Shown here piece by piece: positions 25,779-38,250 of a DNA stretch of 64,000 bases. How positions within the stretch are numbered: the first letter of the stretch is position 1; every line of letters starts with the position of its first letter. Origin of the DNA: Mariannaea sp. PMI_226 (taxonomy: Eukaryota > Ascomycota > Sordariomycetes > Hypocreales > Nectriaceae); assembly GCA_024336345.1 (NCBI GenBank), contig JANFOG010000010.1:620001-684000 (forward strand), read 5' to 3'. Below the pieces are notes generated by a model, which was not told the DNA's origin, ran no database searches, and saw only the letters and a list, made by a program, of their open reading frames with translations. The translations under genes and the position numbers were made by a program.

Positions 25779-26867
25779 GATTCCCAAAGTGATTTAAAAG
25801 GGAAGGAATCTTGAGCTTGACAGGGTAGTGAAGCGAGGTAAGACTTTATCTATCTAATGCAAGACCTGAGAAACACGAATGTTCTAGCTTATCGACACAG
25901 TTTCAAACCCATGAACCCCCGCTCAGCGGGTTCGGAACATTTCACAATTGGTGGTGAAATATGGGCATTCGGAGGTTCATTCGGAAGTCCAAAAGGAGAA
26001 ATACTCGACTGTTGAGCCGTCCTGCATGGCAACTCGTGTTGCTCCAACTTTCTCCCCACTGGTGGGTAGGTAGTGTATGGAGTCCGATTCATATTACCCA
26101 GTGCCTAAAGCCCCGGCTCCGACCTCCCCGAACTGTGTGGAGGCAAACAGGCAAGTGAGGCCCCCCTTGCCCCCCTTCCTTCTTTCACTGCCGGGTCGCA
26201 GGGGCAAGTGCAATCAGTGGCAACTATCCCGCATTGCGGCATCGGGGATAGCTCCGAGCCCCATTGTGACGATGTGAACCAATCAAGAACATGATCCTAG
26301 TCGCTCCATCACCACCACGGGGATATCGGGGCCGAGATGGGACTTCATCAGAAGAACCACTCAATAAAGGAAAAGAGCCTTCAGTTTCTTGTCAGTTGAC
26401 TTCATGAACAACATGATTACGACTCTCACGGGGTGCCATCGGCTCCATTAGGGCAACTGCCCGGCATTGACCCTGTCTGTCACCACTTTACAAAGTAATG
26501 AAGTTCAACGTAGACTACGTAATTACCATGTGCTACTTCTCCCCAGAATGGGGCAAAATGTACCCATAGTTGCAAAATGCGGGGAACTGTCAAAGTCGCT
26601 TCCACGATGCTGGTACGTTGTGGCCGAAGCGATTCACTGATGCGAGCATGTCAACACCCAGGGATGTAAACAGGCTGAAGTTCCAACCCCGGAGCATGCC
26701 GCAGAAACAACCTCATGAAGTGCATTGTGGGATTGAGTATATAAGGAGTCAAGTTCCGGCGGGAGGGCATCGTCCTGTCGTAGTCAGTCATCCAACTGCC
26801 CATTGTTGGACACTTCAATTCTCTCCTTCGCCTTCCCCATAATAAGTTGCAATTCAAAACTGTCACT
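25779..26867. promoter_or_regulatory. Bidirectional promoter of the beta-galactosidase/permease pair
   Basis: TTCGGA occurs at 25931, 25968 and 25980, and TCCGA at 26083, 26118 and 26253, giving six TCCGA-type pentamers where about two are expected. CreA-type sites (SYGGRG, either strand) lie at 25917, 26054, 26111, 26541 and 26687, fitting glucose repression. The cluster regulator is a plausible binder of the CGG-containing sites, but this is inference. Confidence 0.45.
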
Positions 26868-28720
26868 ATGGCCGCTAAAGGTGCTGTGGAGCATCTAGGC
26901 GATGTTCACGACACCGGTGCCGCTGTCCAGCTTGCCCATGATGTGGAGCAGAAGAAGATTTCCCCATGGACTCCAAGACTGCTCCGTCTTTATCTTGTCC
27001 TGGCTTGTGCTTATCTCTGTGGATGTTTGGTAAGTCTTATTAGTTGTCCAACTGCGCATGTTGAACTGTGCGGCCTTGTCTTCTTGTCCCCTCTAGAGGA
27101 AACTCCATTGAAGTTGCAAAACAGCACAAACTTTCAAACCCTTCACAGTGAATCTGAAACTAATCCATTACCTCAGAATGGTTACGATGGCAGTCTCATG
27201 GGTGGCCTCAATGGCATGGCCTCATATCAAAAATTCTTCAACATGGAGGTAGCGGACTCGAGCACGGGTATCGTCTTTGCCATGTAAGCTCACTGCCGTG
27301 CGATGAATACATTTATTGGCCACCATTAACTGACTGTTTTAGGTACAATATTGGCTCCGTCGCTGCAGTATTCTTCACTGGACCTGTTAATGATTACTTC
27401 GGTCGTCGCTGGGGCATGTTTACTGGTGCCTTCCTCGTCATTGTCGGCAGCTGTGTTCAAGCTCCCGCTCCCACTCATGGACAATTCCTTGCTGGCCGAT
27501 TTGTTCTCGGTTTTGGTGTCAGCTTCTGCTGCGTGTCTGCTCCTTGCTACGTGAGTGAAATGGCTCACCCCGCCTGGAGAGGCACCTTGACTGGCCTCTA
27601 CAACTGCACGTGGTACATCGGCAGCATTATTGCTAGCTGGGTTGTGTATGGCTGCAGTTATATTGATTCCGATACCGCTTGGAGAATTCCTATTTGGTGC
27701 CAAATGATCACCTCTGGCGTTGTCGTCCTGACCGTCTTCTTGCTCCCCGAATCGCCTCGATGGTTGGTTGCCAACGACCGCCATCAGGAGGCAATCAAAG
27801 TGCTGCAGACATACCACGGCGAAGGCGATGAGAATCATCCCCTGGTGCAGCTACAAATCAAGGAAATGATGTCGCAAATTTCGGCCGAGGCTTCTGACAA
27901 GAAGTGGTGGGATTACCACGAGCTTTGGAACACTCACAGCGCCAGGCGCCGACTCATTTGCGTCGTTGGTATGGGAGTCTTTGGTCAAGTCAGTGGTAAC
28001 AGTCTGAGCTCCTACTACCTTCCAGCTATGCTGGAAAATGCTGGGATCACCTCAGAGAAGACGGTTCTGGCCTTGAACGGTATCAACCCAGTGCTATGCT
28101 TTATCGGCGCAGTCGTGGGAGCCCGTTTGACAGATGTGGTGGGCCGTCGACCTCTACTCATCTACTCCATTATTTTCTGCTCTTGCTGTTTTGCCATCAT
28201 CACCGGAACGAGCAAGCTTTCCATTGATCAGCCCAACAACAGCTCGGCCGCCAACGGTACCGTCGCCATGATCTTCATCTTTGGCATTGTCTTCTCCTTC
28301 GGATGGACGCCTTTGCAGTCAATGTGTAAGTAAAATGCGCACCAGTCATATCATAAAAGTCCTTTGCTAACTGATCATCCAGATATCGCAGAGACATTGA
28401 CCACTGAAACTCGAGCCAAGGGAACCGCCGTCGGTAACTTGTCCAGCAGTGTTGCCTCTGTCATCATTCAATACAGCAGCGGTCCTGCTTTCCAGCACAT
28501 CAAATATTACTTCTACCTTGTCTTTGTCTTTTGGGATCTCATTGAGGCCGTGTTTATCTATTTCTTCTTCCCCGAAACTAAGGATCGCACGCTCGAAGAG
28601 CTTTCTGAAGTGTTTGAGGCCCCGAACCCAGTCAAGAAGAGTCTGGAGAAGAGGAGTGCGCAGACTGTGATGAACACACTCAACGCGAACGATAATGGGA
28701 AGCTGGAAGATCTCGCCTAA
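26868..28720 (+). CDS. MFS sugar transporter, lactose permease (Lac12/LacpA)-like
   Basis: Four exons (26868-27029, 27177-27283, 27343-28325, 28383-28720) give 529 aa. The protein has the sugar-porter signatures: [14 protein letters not shown] in the first membrane region, [19 protein letters not shown], the [11 protein letters not shown] motif after helix 6, TDVVGRRPL and [10 protein letters not shown] at the end. Twelve membrane segments are expected, at the plasma membrane. Opposite the beta-galactosidase, it most likely imports lactose or another beta-galactoside by proton symport; specificity is inferred from context and overall resemblance. Intron 1 (147 nt) is a multiple of three without a stop, so unspliced RNA would encode a 49-residue insertion in the first membrane region. 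Confidence 0.93.
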
Positions 28721-29500
28721 GAAATCCATTTGATTGTTTTTGGATCGAACGCGACGGGTAGGTCAGCGATCGTGTCGCTGCGTGTTGACAGAATTGTTAT
28801 TTTCTAATTCCCCATCAAGCATTGCCTGATGGAGGACATTCAATAAGAATGATTAGTTAGTGGATGCATTGATAATTTCGCCCCTCGCCCCGACGAGGCC
28901 TCTAAACGACACCGTTTCTTAACATTGTATAGATGTGTCACAACATACGTAGATACACTTGTTGGAATCTAGGCAGAAGAGACATGATTGAGGAAGAATT
29001 TCTGCGACATGGAAGAAATCAACCCACACTAATGAATTCTATCAAGACTCAAGAAAGATGTTACGCATAAACGGTTTGTGGTTTTCTCTCCCTTTTTCGC
29101 AAATATTAAGTCAATTCCCCCCTATTCCCACATCTCGTCTTATGATTGGCGCGGCTACCGACTGTTTATGCCAGAACGCGGGGTACATTGTGGAGGATCA
29201 GCGCAAACAACCTTGCAATGCTGTCAAGCCACGGCATCTGGAAAGCCAGAAGCGGTAGACCTACATAATACTTTACATACCTATCTAGGTTATACATTCA
29301 AATACCGGCGACAAATTTGACGGTTTGCGCGGGGGCGTGCGACGATAGGTCAGGATCTTTTGAGCAAGGATCCGGTATTACTTTCTGCCGCGATAGCTTC
29401 TCTTTAGCCGGAGAACTGCGACCCATCGGTTCCTCTCTGTTCGGTCCGCATCGGAGCGAGTGTAAGGCCCTCGCCCGACCAACCAGTGCCGCAAAGGGCC
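28721..29500. other. Intergenic, promoter of the Zn2Cys6 regulator
   Basis: 3' flank of the transporter and 5' region of the regulator. Contains one TACCTA site (29278). No gene seen. Confidence 0.5.
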
Positions 29501-31787
29501 ATGGACGAAATTGAGCCAGCGAGGAAACGGCTTCGGACATCACATGCTGTAAGCGACTGAATACAGATACTCCCCTCCCCCAACTTTTGGCAGATGCTTT
29601 GATCTAACCTGCGCTGTCGGCACAAAGTGTGATACCTGCAGAGCTCGCAAGATTCGGTTGGTATCCGTAATATGTCTAATGACAGAAATATGTGCTAACC
29701 ATTTAATCAGATGTAATGGAGGACATCCCTGTGCAACTTGCGCTCGGTCTGAGCTGGACTGTTTGTATGGCTCGGAGGCCAATTCGTAAGACTCCAATAT
29801 AGCACAGTCTGACTCTGGGGCCTCACTAAGAAACCACAGCCGAGCCAAGAGTGATCTCATCCTCGAAGGCGTTCTGCGCCTGGAGCAATGCCTTCATGAC
29901 TTGAACGCCAACCTTACTCAGAGCAGCCTTGTGCTGAACTCACACAACTCACACGTCTCGCCAAGCGTAGCATTTGGAAGCTCGTTATCGGGATCCCCCC
30001 ACAATGACAAAAGTGTACGCCGTCCCAGTATTCCAGTTCAAACACCGATGAGCGAGGCCCGCGGATACAGCTTCGACAATGCCGTGCTTGATTCTATGCA
30101 CACTTCAACTACCGAGTCCCTCCTGCAATGGCCTCATTTTGACCCGTACCCATCATTACGAACAGACCACACCTCCATCTTTCATCTTGAGCAGTCCAGG
30201 AGCCCGCTGAAAATGAGGCCTACCACCATGTATCCCTACGTGGCCATGGAGGAGATCGACTCAATCCTCGACTCATTTCAGCACAATGTCAACTTTTGGT
30301 ATCCAACAATGTCACAGAGCCAGATCCAGAAGATCCGGTCCACAATGGAATCTGGGGTACCCCCGGAAGACACCGTCGACGCCTGCCTCACGCTCCTCAC
30401 GCTGGCTCTTGGCTGCGCCAGCCAAATCATCTCGGGACTTCGTCGAGACGCTGACACGCTGAGTGAGGATGAGATACGGAAGCGGCTACTGAAGCGAAAC
30501 TTGGCAGATATTTACTTCGAGAGCGCGTTGAGAAAAATGCACGCTGCCCATTTGAGTGTCAACTCCGAAGCTACTCAGTGTCTATTCTTTGCAGCGTAAG
30601 GCTATCTCAACCGGGTCTGGACCGGTGGCGCGCTGTGTTCCATGCTAACATATGAACATAGCCTATACTTTGCTTCCCTAGTCCGTCCGCTGCAGGCCTG
30701 GGAGTTTCTCAGCGTGACGGCATCAAAATGTCTCCTTCTCCTGGCGTATCCTCCCGCAGATTGTTCACCCGAAGACCAAGAGCGGATTCGCAGGATATTC
30801 TGGTCCTGCTACATTTTGGAAAGGTGTGTTTTCTACTATTCTGGACTCTTTCCTATCAGGTTCAAGTTTAACTCGAAGATCTTGGTAGTGACTACGTCGC
30901 GGAGCTCTCTGCATGCCCTCCATCTGGCATTGCCCGCATCGAGTCCTCCGTCCCACTGCCAGGCACATATCACACGCACTTAATCGAGTCCGAAGAGGAA
31001 CAGTCGGCTCTCTATTTCCTTGCCTGCATCAGCATGAGGCGGCTCTTGAACCGCGTCCATCACATACTCTACGCCCGAGATACAGGCGCTGCAATGGACA
31101 CAACGAGATTTCCCCCCATCGTCGCGGAGCTAAACCACCAGCTGGATGAGTGGCGAGATGTGCTCCCTGCGGCGTTTGAGTTTTCAATAGATACATCAGA
31201 GACGTTGACTGAGGCCGGGGGCTTTCTGCGACAACGGTACCTGACATGCCTGGCTGTCATCTATCGTCCATACCTGATGTGGATTTTGAGCGGAAGCCAG
31301 GTGGGCGGCCACGGCATCAATGCGAGTGCGCCTAGTCAGGACGCCTTGGCCAAATGTCAGGCCTGCATTGATGCCTGCATGTTGCATGTGCTCAACCTGA
31401 GAGGGTACGCGCACACGGTCTTGGTTGATACCTGGATCTGTTCACTTTCGTAAGTCCACACTACTACTACCTGACCAGGGAGATGAGAGAAATCGGCATA
31501 CCTCATGCTTTCTTCCTCTTCCCCACTTCCTTATTCTGGTTTCTAACAAAGAAAACTGCAGCATGTCTGGGGCTATGCTCATTCTCCTGGCAGCCTGCCA
31601 AGTACCCACGCTAAAGAGCATTATCAAGCCAGAAGTGCTGAAGATGGGAGGTCACCTCAAGCAGCTCTTCCGAGAGTGGAGGCGATGCTCGTTTGGAACT
31701 GATTCCCCGAGTGTCGATCAGAGTCTCTGGATCATACATGAGACTGAGAGATTCATAGAGGAAGCGTACATAGCATCGCCGCATTGA
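29501..31787 (+). CDS. Zn(II)2Cys6 fungal-specific transcription factor
   Basis: Seven exons: 29501-29548, 29628-29656, 29711-29785, 29840-30595, 30662-30823, 30889-31449 and 31562-31787; 618 aa. The DNA-binding domain is assembled from three short exons: basic RKRLRTSHA, then a perfect C-x2-C-x6-C-x5-C-x2-C-x6-C cluster (Cys 17, 20, 27, 33, 36, 43). A middle fungal-TF domain includes YFASLVRPLQAWEFL, IRRIFWSCYILES and DEWRDVLPAAFEFS. It is nuclear and expected to bind CGG-type half sites. It lies 780 bp downstream of, and co-oriented with, the lactose-permease-like gene, so a pathway-specific role in beta-galactoside induction is plausible but untested. The first coding exon is only 16 codons, and splicing choices rest on restoring the Cys spacing. 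Confidence 0.9.
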
Positions 31788-33418
31788 ACATGAAGAAAGG
31801 GGGAGTTGACCAACTGTACCTGTATGAATAATAACATAATCTGATAGTGTGGAGTATATATAAGTGAAAAGAAACGAGGAGATGAGAACAGTAGAAAGTT
31901 AGATTAGTCGAGCCACACAGCCAGCAAAGCACTGCACGCATTTGACACGATAATTTATGTATATCAACTGTTGAACAAGGAAACTCATCTCATTATCACA
32001 GAAGTCATATTTCTCTTCCCCACTATTATATTATTTCTCCTGCGATGAAGATAAAGAGGAAGAATATTAGGAGTGGAATAACCAGAATGCCCAAGTATTG
32101 CATTGTTCAAGTTTGCACAAATTGTAGCATTGCAATGAGTGTCTCCAGTGAGAATTGTCTCACTTGTAACGACCTGACTGCATCGGGTGACCAACCAGGC
32201 CGGGTTATAGACGACCGTGTGTGGATGAATCGTTGACAGCTTCAACCTGTTGCATGGAGATAATGGCCGAAGAATTGAACCAAATAAATGATGTCAATAA
32301 CGTCTCCGATGGCAAAATAAAGTATCCCATTGTCGAACGCTGTCTCTCATCTTCTCTGTCAGTCTGATATCATATATTTATTGCGTCCCATCCATCCATG
32401 ACGAGTAGAGGCAGGGAACTTATACATGCACCGTACTGGTGTGGGATGGGTCCAAACGGAGACTGGTGGTGAATGGGAGGGATTAGCTGGATTATTATGC
32501 ACTGTCGCTGTAAGTAGGGTGTCGCTGGGCCCGATGACCACCGCACAATGGAGAGAGAGTCGCTGTCAATTGCGGGGATTGCACCCTTTCCCCCCACCAA
32601 CAGCCTCACTGCCTAGGCGGCTTACCTAGGTACCTTACTTGCTTGCCTGCCTATGCTTCAAGAACCTGGGAGACCCTTGAGGTAGCATGCGGGACTATCA
32701 ATTGCCAACGGAGGCTACGCATTCCCCCATCATCTGCGGGTGGACCAAATTACAGAACGTGATACAATAAATAGGATTTGGTCTTGAGAAACGAGCTGTT
32801 TGGGAATTCAAAATTTCCACCTGATATTGAGATAGGTAGGTCAGTTGCCTAGCTATCGCAAATAGAAGCTTAAGCTGTAACACCGGCCGTTGACTGGGAA
32901 GTTCAGCTTCTATATTAGGTCCAGAGTCCGGTACTTGTACCTTGGGCTATTGGCACAGCATGGGGACAGCCCACACCATCAAAAACGCGTCACGTCATCA
33001 GCCGCCCCCTCCCTCCCTCTGTCCCTTGAGCTTCCATCCTTGTCCTGTCCTACCTATTCTGTCCCGTCCCCCCTCCTCTTCCATCCCATCAGAGAACGGG
33101 ACGGCACAGAAGTGAGAGTGAGAGACAGAGACAGTGAGATAGAGAGAGCATTCCATTCCATTCTTGCAAAGACCGTCAGCACATGGCATGACGCCCTGTA
33201 TTTCGTGTCAAACCATCCATTTCTCTTCGCATCCAGTGTCGCCGTGTCATACCTTCCAAATAATCTCACCCTCCCCCATCTGCCCATCCAACTTAAGGGC
33301 CATTTTCCTTCCTTACTTTTTATTTTATTTTATTTTCCAAGCATATCCCCCCCCGTTCAGCGCTGCATCAAGAGTTCAAAAGCTCTGACATCTAGCTCCA
33401 GCCACAGCTCGCTCGGCA
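31788..33418. other. Intergenic with CT-rich leader
   Basis: 3' flank of the regulator, then promoter and a pyrimidine-rich leader (about 33000-33360) of the promethin-like gene. A perfect palindrome TACCTAGGTA lies at 32623-32632. ORFs in the leader are low-complexity and not believed coding. Confidence 0.45.
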
Positions 33419-34002
33419 ATGTCTACTACGAATCACCAACCTCATGATGGCATCGCTGCCGCTGCCAGCGAAAAGGCCTCCGGGCTGTACTCTTACGCTC
33501 AGCGCTCCATCGACCATGTCGTGTCACCATCTTCTCGTCGGCAGGCCTATGACTTCACATCCGAGTTTGCAGCCGATCGACCAATTCTTTTTGTAAATGA
33601 CTCCCGTTTTTTTCTCTCTATCTATTTCTCTTTTTTCCCTTATTATCCGTCCTATACTATTTTACGATGGGAATCCCAACTAATCTTTCCTTCTCCCAGT
33701 CCTTCATCGTCGGCCAAATCCTCTTCTCCTTCCTGCCCTTTCTCCTCTTCCTAAGCTTCTCCCTTTCAACCGTCGCAGTCGCGCTAGGCGCTGCGCTCGT
33801 TTTCTCCTTGTTCTGGATCGGTGTCGCATTCATGGTTCTGGTGCCCACGCTCCTCGTCACTTCATCTATTGCTGTTCTTGTTTGGGGCTGGGCCATCGGC
33901 AGCTTCATCGTCGCGCGTTGGCTGTACAACCACGCCCCCTTTGGAGTTCACGAGACTGAAAATGGCGTTGAAATTATCAAGAAGGAGAACGGCACTGATT
34001 AG
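33419..34002 (+). CDS. Promethin/LDO-like small membrane protein
   Basis: Exons 33419-33592 and 33700-34002 flank a 107-nt intron; 158 aa. A hydrophilic N-terminus of about 58 residues (SEKASGLYSYAQRSIDHVV) is followed by about 75 strongly hydrophobic residues forming three or four closely packed membrane segments (LFSFLPFLLFLSFSLSTVAV, VFSLFWIGVAFMVLVPTLLV) and a short polar tail. This resembles Pfam promethin proteins (human LDAF1, yeast Ldo16), which act with seipin in lipid-droplet formation at the ER. The assignment is by architecture, so it could be another small ER membrane protein. The gene itself is well supported by frame-preserving splicing. Confidence 0.78.
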
Positions 34003-34418
34003 ATAATAAACTTCCTATCTTGACGGTGTATGATAGAGAGAATAATGATTGAAACTGAGGTTTGGGGGCAGGAGTTGCTCCGGAGAAGCTTCATAGATGA
34101 CTGATGTGGGTCTCTATTACTTTTCAAAGCCTGGGACGTTTATATAAGATAGATGGACACCCAGAGCTGGCGCCTACAGATTGACGCAGAAGGAAATGCT
34201 GTTCTGGAATCGGACTTTTTGATGGGCAATAAAATATGAACATTGCAATGATGCAGTCTGGCATTGCCTCTGCTATCCCCCGCCTTCTCCTGATCCAAGA
34301 TGATGAGATTATCTTCACGGTTGACACATCGGCAGAACCACAGCATCCTCAAACGCCAACCAGTCACAAGTCTATTCATTACTAGACCTTCGTCTATCTC
34401 TTGACCATTCCCGTTACA
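34003..34418. other. Convergent intergenic
   Basis: 3' flanks of the promethin-like gene and rpt2. Nothing else seen. Confidence 0.5.
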
Positions 34419-35944
34419 TTACAAATACAGGCCCTCCGGCTCACCCTCCTGCTTCGTACGAAGTACTCTCTCACGCGCCGACCGGAAATCGGCCATCTGG
34501 ACCCGCATTCGGCGTTCTCGAAGTGCCAATAGACCAGCCTCTGAGCAGATGGCCTTGATATCTGCACCCGACAGGTCGTCCTTCTGCGAAATGAACTCTT
34601 CAAGGTCGACGTCGTCGTTTAGGCTCATCTTGGATGTGTGTAGGGTAAAAATCTTGCGCTTTGTGTTTTGGTCGGGGTTTTCGAAAAGAATCTTTCGATC
34701 GATACGCCCGGGTCGGATCAGGGCAGGATCTAGACTCTCAATCTTGTTGGTGGCCATGATGACCTTGACGTCTCCACGATCGTCGAAACCATCAAGCTGG
34801 TTGAGAAGCTCAAGCATGGTTCGTTGGACTTCTCGCTCACCTCCCGAGGTGGACTCGTATCGTTTTGTACCAATGGCATCAATTTCGTCAATGAAGACAA
34901 TGGAGGGGGCATTTTCACCAGCAACCTAATATATGTCAGTTCATGCCTTGAATGGATTCGTAAAACAAGCAGCAGCTTACCTGGAACAGTTGTCGAACCA
35001 GCCGAGGACCGTCACCAAGGTACTTCTGAATCAATTCACTACCCACGATGCGCAGGAAAGTGGCAGAGGTCTGGTTGGCGACGGCCTTGGCGAGCAGCGT
35101 CTTTCCAGTACCCGGAGCACCATAGAGAATGACGCCCTTGGGAGGCTTGATACCCATCTCCTCGTAGAGTTCAGGATGCAAAAGGGGCAGTTCCACCGAC
35201 TCTCTGACTTCCTGGATCTGTGTCTCCAATCCACCAATATCGGCATATGATTCTGTCGGAGCCTTGTCTAGTTTCATGACGCTGACAATAGGGTCGGCAT
35301 CATCTGTCAACACACCCACAATGCTGACGCTCTTGTGGTGTAGCAACACGCTAGCACCGGGCTCAAGGAGATCTTTGTCGACAAAGCTCATGATACTGAC
35401 GTAGTACTCTGGTCCAGTCGTGCTGCTGACAATGGCATGGTCATCGTCAATCAGCTCCTCCAAAGTTCCAACTCCCATGGGGCTTCCACGCATGTCATCG
35501 ACACGACCACGCTCGTCAGCTAACCGATCAGCATCGGCATCGGGGCCGGATGCGGAACCGTCCTTGGCGGCCTTAGCCTTGCGTAAGCGCTCTTGGTTCT
35601 CGACGTACTCCTCCTCAAGCAAAAGGTGATCGTGAATTCGCTGCATTCGAAGGAGGCGGAGCTTGCATCGGCTGGTAGGGTAGACGGCGGGGAGCTTGGC
35701 GGCAGCGCTGGTGCCGCCAGCCTTTCTCTTCTTACGGCCAACTCGGGTGGTAGGTCGTGGCGGAGGCTCATACTTGGGCTTATCCTTCTGTCGCAGATGT
35801 AAGTATGGTGCTTGAGTTGAATGCAAGTATCATACCTTCTTGTCCTTATCCTCTCTCCCTTCTCCCCCCAAACCAGACTGTCCTTGACCCTATAGCTGTT
35901 GTTAGCAATCGACTGACGAAATGAGGATCAATGGAGCTTACCAT
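34419..35944 (-). CDS. rpt2: 26S proteasome regulatory ATPase Rpt2 (subunit 4)
   Basis: Four coding exons (35944-35942, 35889-35836, 35787-34981, 34925-34419) give 456 aa. Exon 1 is the ATG alone. Splicing yields [12 protein letters not shown], the N-myristoylation signal typical of Rpt2. A coiled-coil/OB region carries an Ala/Asp-rich stretch (about 92-112) absent from human Rpt2. The AAA domain has Walker A GAPGTGKT (242-249), Walker B FIDEID (299-304) and the SRH region IRPGRIDRK. The C-terminus GLYL is the HbYX motif that docks into the 20S core and helps open its gate. It unfolds ubiquitinated substrates in the 19S base. It is head-to-head with ubc1. Confidence 0.97.
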
Positions 35945-37386
35945 ATCTTCTGGCTAAGATCTATGAGCCTACGGATTCTAATGTACTTTGATGATATGAA
36001 TGCGTGGTCGGACGGAGGTGAAGTGGTAGTGAAGAGGTTCGATGTTGATAGAAGGACGTGGTCGACTCCGGCGAGCTTAGTGATGATGCGAGGCGCTAGG
36101 TGGATTAGGCGCCAGGGAAACACGACAGCTCCGGACCTGGTCACGTGGTGCACTATCTGAAGCTCCACGTGATCTCAGAGACAGCTTCATGCGACAGAAG
36201 CCCATGACGAGCCGAGCTTCAAGCACCGAGCACGACAAGAAAAACCTAGATGTATTTGGTAATTAAAGTCGAACCAAAATATGTACTCACTCAAAAGTTT
36301 TCTTGGAAACAAAGAACGCAGACAAGAATATCATATTGCTATTCACATCTAGACAGCACGCGCTAGCCAGTACTCTCTACTACAAGGCAGAATCTTGACA
36401 AAGGCAGCCTAGCAGCACTCAGCCGCGACCTACCTGTATACAGGATCTCGATAAGCAAGTATAACATGTGGGAGAAGTATGATGAGAGGAATAGCTCATA
36501 TTCCTCCCTCAGAGGGAATTTTTTGCATATTGTATCAGTTTGCTAGGGTGGAATGCAGTGAAAACATTCCGTAGCTTTGTCTCCCCTGGTTTTCACCAGC
36601 GACCACTCTGGAGTACCAGTTTGGAAAGCCGCGGAGCCTCACCTTTCTTGAGCCATTGCTTTCCCCCTCCCGTTTTTATCTATGGTTGGTGGGTATATTA
36701 TTTTGCATCAGAGGTAATTATTAATGAACGTCCGTAGAAAATGGAATCTAGTTGAGAGGAGCTTCTTATTCGAAATTTTGTTACTCCTTCGTCATAGACA
36801 ACTGATGGCTTACCTGAAGCTTGACGCCCTGGCTGGCTTCGTCCACAACAGACTGAATGATATCCATTCCGTCAACCCGCAGACGCCATGCTTCCCTATA
36901 TTGAACTTTATTCTCGCACCCTCGAACCCAGTGAAACCAAATAGTAATGATGTTCATTTTTCAGGAGAGAATCCGATGAGAAGATTATCTAAAGTGCTAT
37001 GAGCTCGCAGACGAGATATTCATGTTCCTTGACGATGAATGTAAGACGCCTAGGCGGGGCATCATCCACATTCCGCCTGCCCAACCATGTAAGTATTAGG
37101 CACTGTAATTAGTGTAGTTACTTTTTGGGACCACTGCCAGCCGTTCAGCTCCAACTCCATTTCAGGTCCATGCCAAAGCTTATTGACACTGCCACGACCA
37201 AAACAACCTGTCTTCACCTGAACATATTCCTATTTCCTCTTCATCTACTATCGTAGGACACATTCTTAATACCATTACCCAACCTATCCACATTAACATT
37301 CGCCATCCTCCGCCTCGCGATCCCTGTCCTCCTCCCCCCACTCTCGCCTGCTCTATTCTCAGCTGCATCCTTACTACGAGCCCGAA
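35945..37386. promoter_or_regulatory. Divergent promoter region, rpt2 / ubc1
   Basis: A 1.44 kb spacer between two ubiquitin-proteasome genes transcribed away from each other. The last 150 bases before ubc1 are pyrimidine-rich. No exact Rpn4 PACE element (GGTGGCAAA) was seen. No other gene seen. Confidence 0.4.
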
Positions 37387-38250
37387 ATGAGTCGAGAAAA
37401 GCGCCTCCTCAAAGAGCTCGCTGATATTCAAGCCGACCGCGATAACTCGGGCGTGTACGCTTCGTGTCTGACCGATGGAGACCTAACGCACCTCAAGGGC
37501 ACCATCCCTGCACCACCAGACACACCCTATGCTGGTGGCACATACACGGTCGACATTCAGATCCCTACGACGTACCCGTTCAAGTCTCCGTCGATAAAAT
37601 TTGATACAAAGATTTGGCATCCAAACGTCAGCAGTCAGACGGTATGTTTGCGTTGGCTTGGCCGGCTGGGCTGCCGGTTCCCGACCCAAGGCTCGCGTGA
37701 CTAACCATGATAGGGCGCCATCTGCCTCGACACTCTCGGTTCCGGTTGGTCTCCCGTGCAGACTATCAAGACGGCCCTGCTCTCGCTCCGCATGCTCCTC
37801 GAAGTCCCCAACCCGAAAGACCCGCAAGATGCCGAAGTAGCCAAGATGCTCATTGAGAACCCTGAGGGATTCGCCCTCAAGGCACATGAGTGGGCTGTGA
37901 AGTATGCCGGTGCCCCGCCTCGGGACGTAGACTTAAGCAAATTCAAGAAAGAGAGCAGTACTTCTCGATCCAAGGATGACAATAGGTATATTTCTGGCAG
38001 TCGCCATCTGGGCGCCGAGACCCTGGTTTCACTCTGTTCTGCTGGGTGCCAAGATGCTAACATATCGGAATACAGATACAAGGGTTACAACCAAGACCTT
38101 GTCAATCGATTTGTGCACATGGGATTCGATGTTGAAGCTGTTGTTGACGCATTCCTCTTTGTAGGCATCGACCGGAACGGGGGCCAGGACTACGAGCTTG
38201 AGGAAGCTTATATGGGAGACATCACCGCTCGACTCCTTGGCGAACAATAG
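37387..38250 (+). CDS. ubc1: Ubiquitin-conjugating enzyme E2 with UBA domain (Ubc1/E2-25K)
   Basis: Exons 37387-37641, 37714-37985 and 38076-38250 give 233 aa. The class II E2 core includes PPDTPYAGGTYTVDIQIP, HPNV, and the catalytic Cys about 89 in GAICLD, reached only after splicing intron 1. The C-terminal UBA domain (NQDLVNRFVHMGFDVEAVVDAF) is diagnostic of Ubc1/UBE2K, which elongates Lys48 chains on substrates bound for the proteasome. Intron 2 (90 nt) lies in the linker between core and UBA and is a multiple of three without a stop. Confidence 0.96.

Noticed and set aside
25779..25787. Upstream start MGI for the beta-galactosidase
   Set aside because: The codon at 25787-25785 is TTG, not ATG; the first ATG is at 25778.
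32890..33418. 185-codon ORF upstream of the promethin-like gene
   Set aside because: Low-complexity Pro/Ser/Leu translation of a pyrimidine-rich leader.
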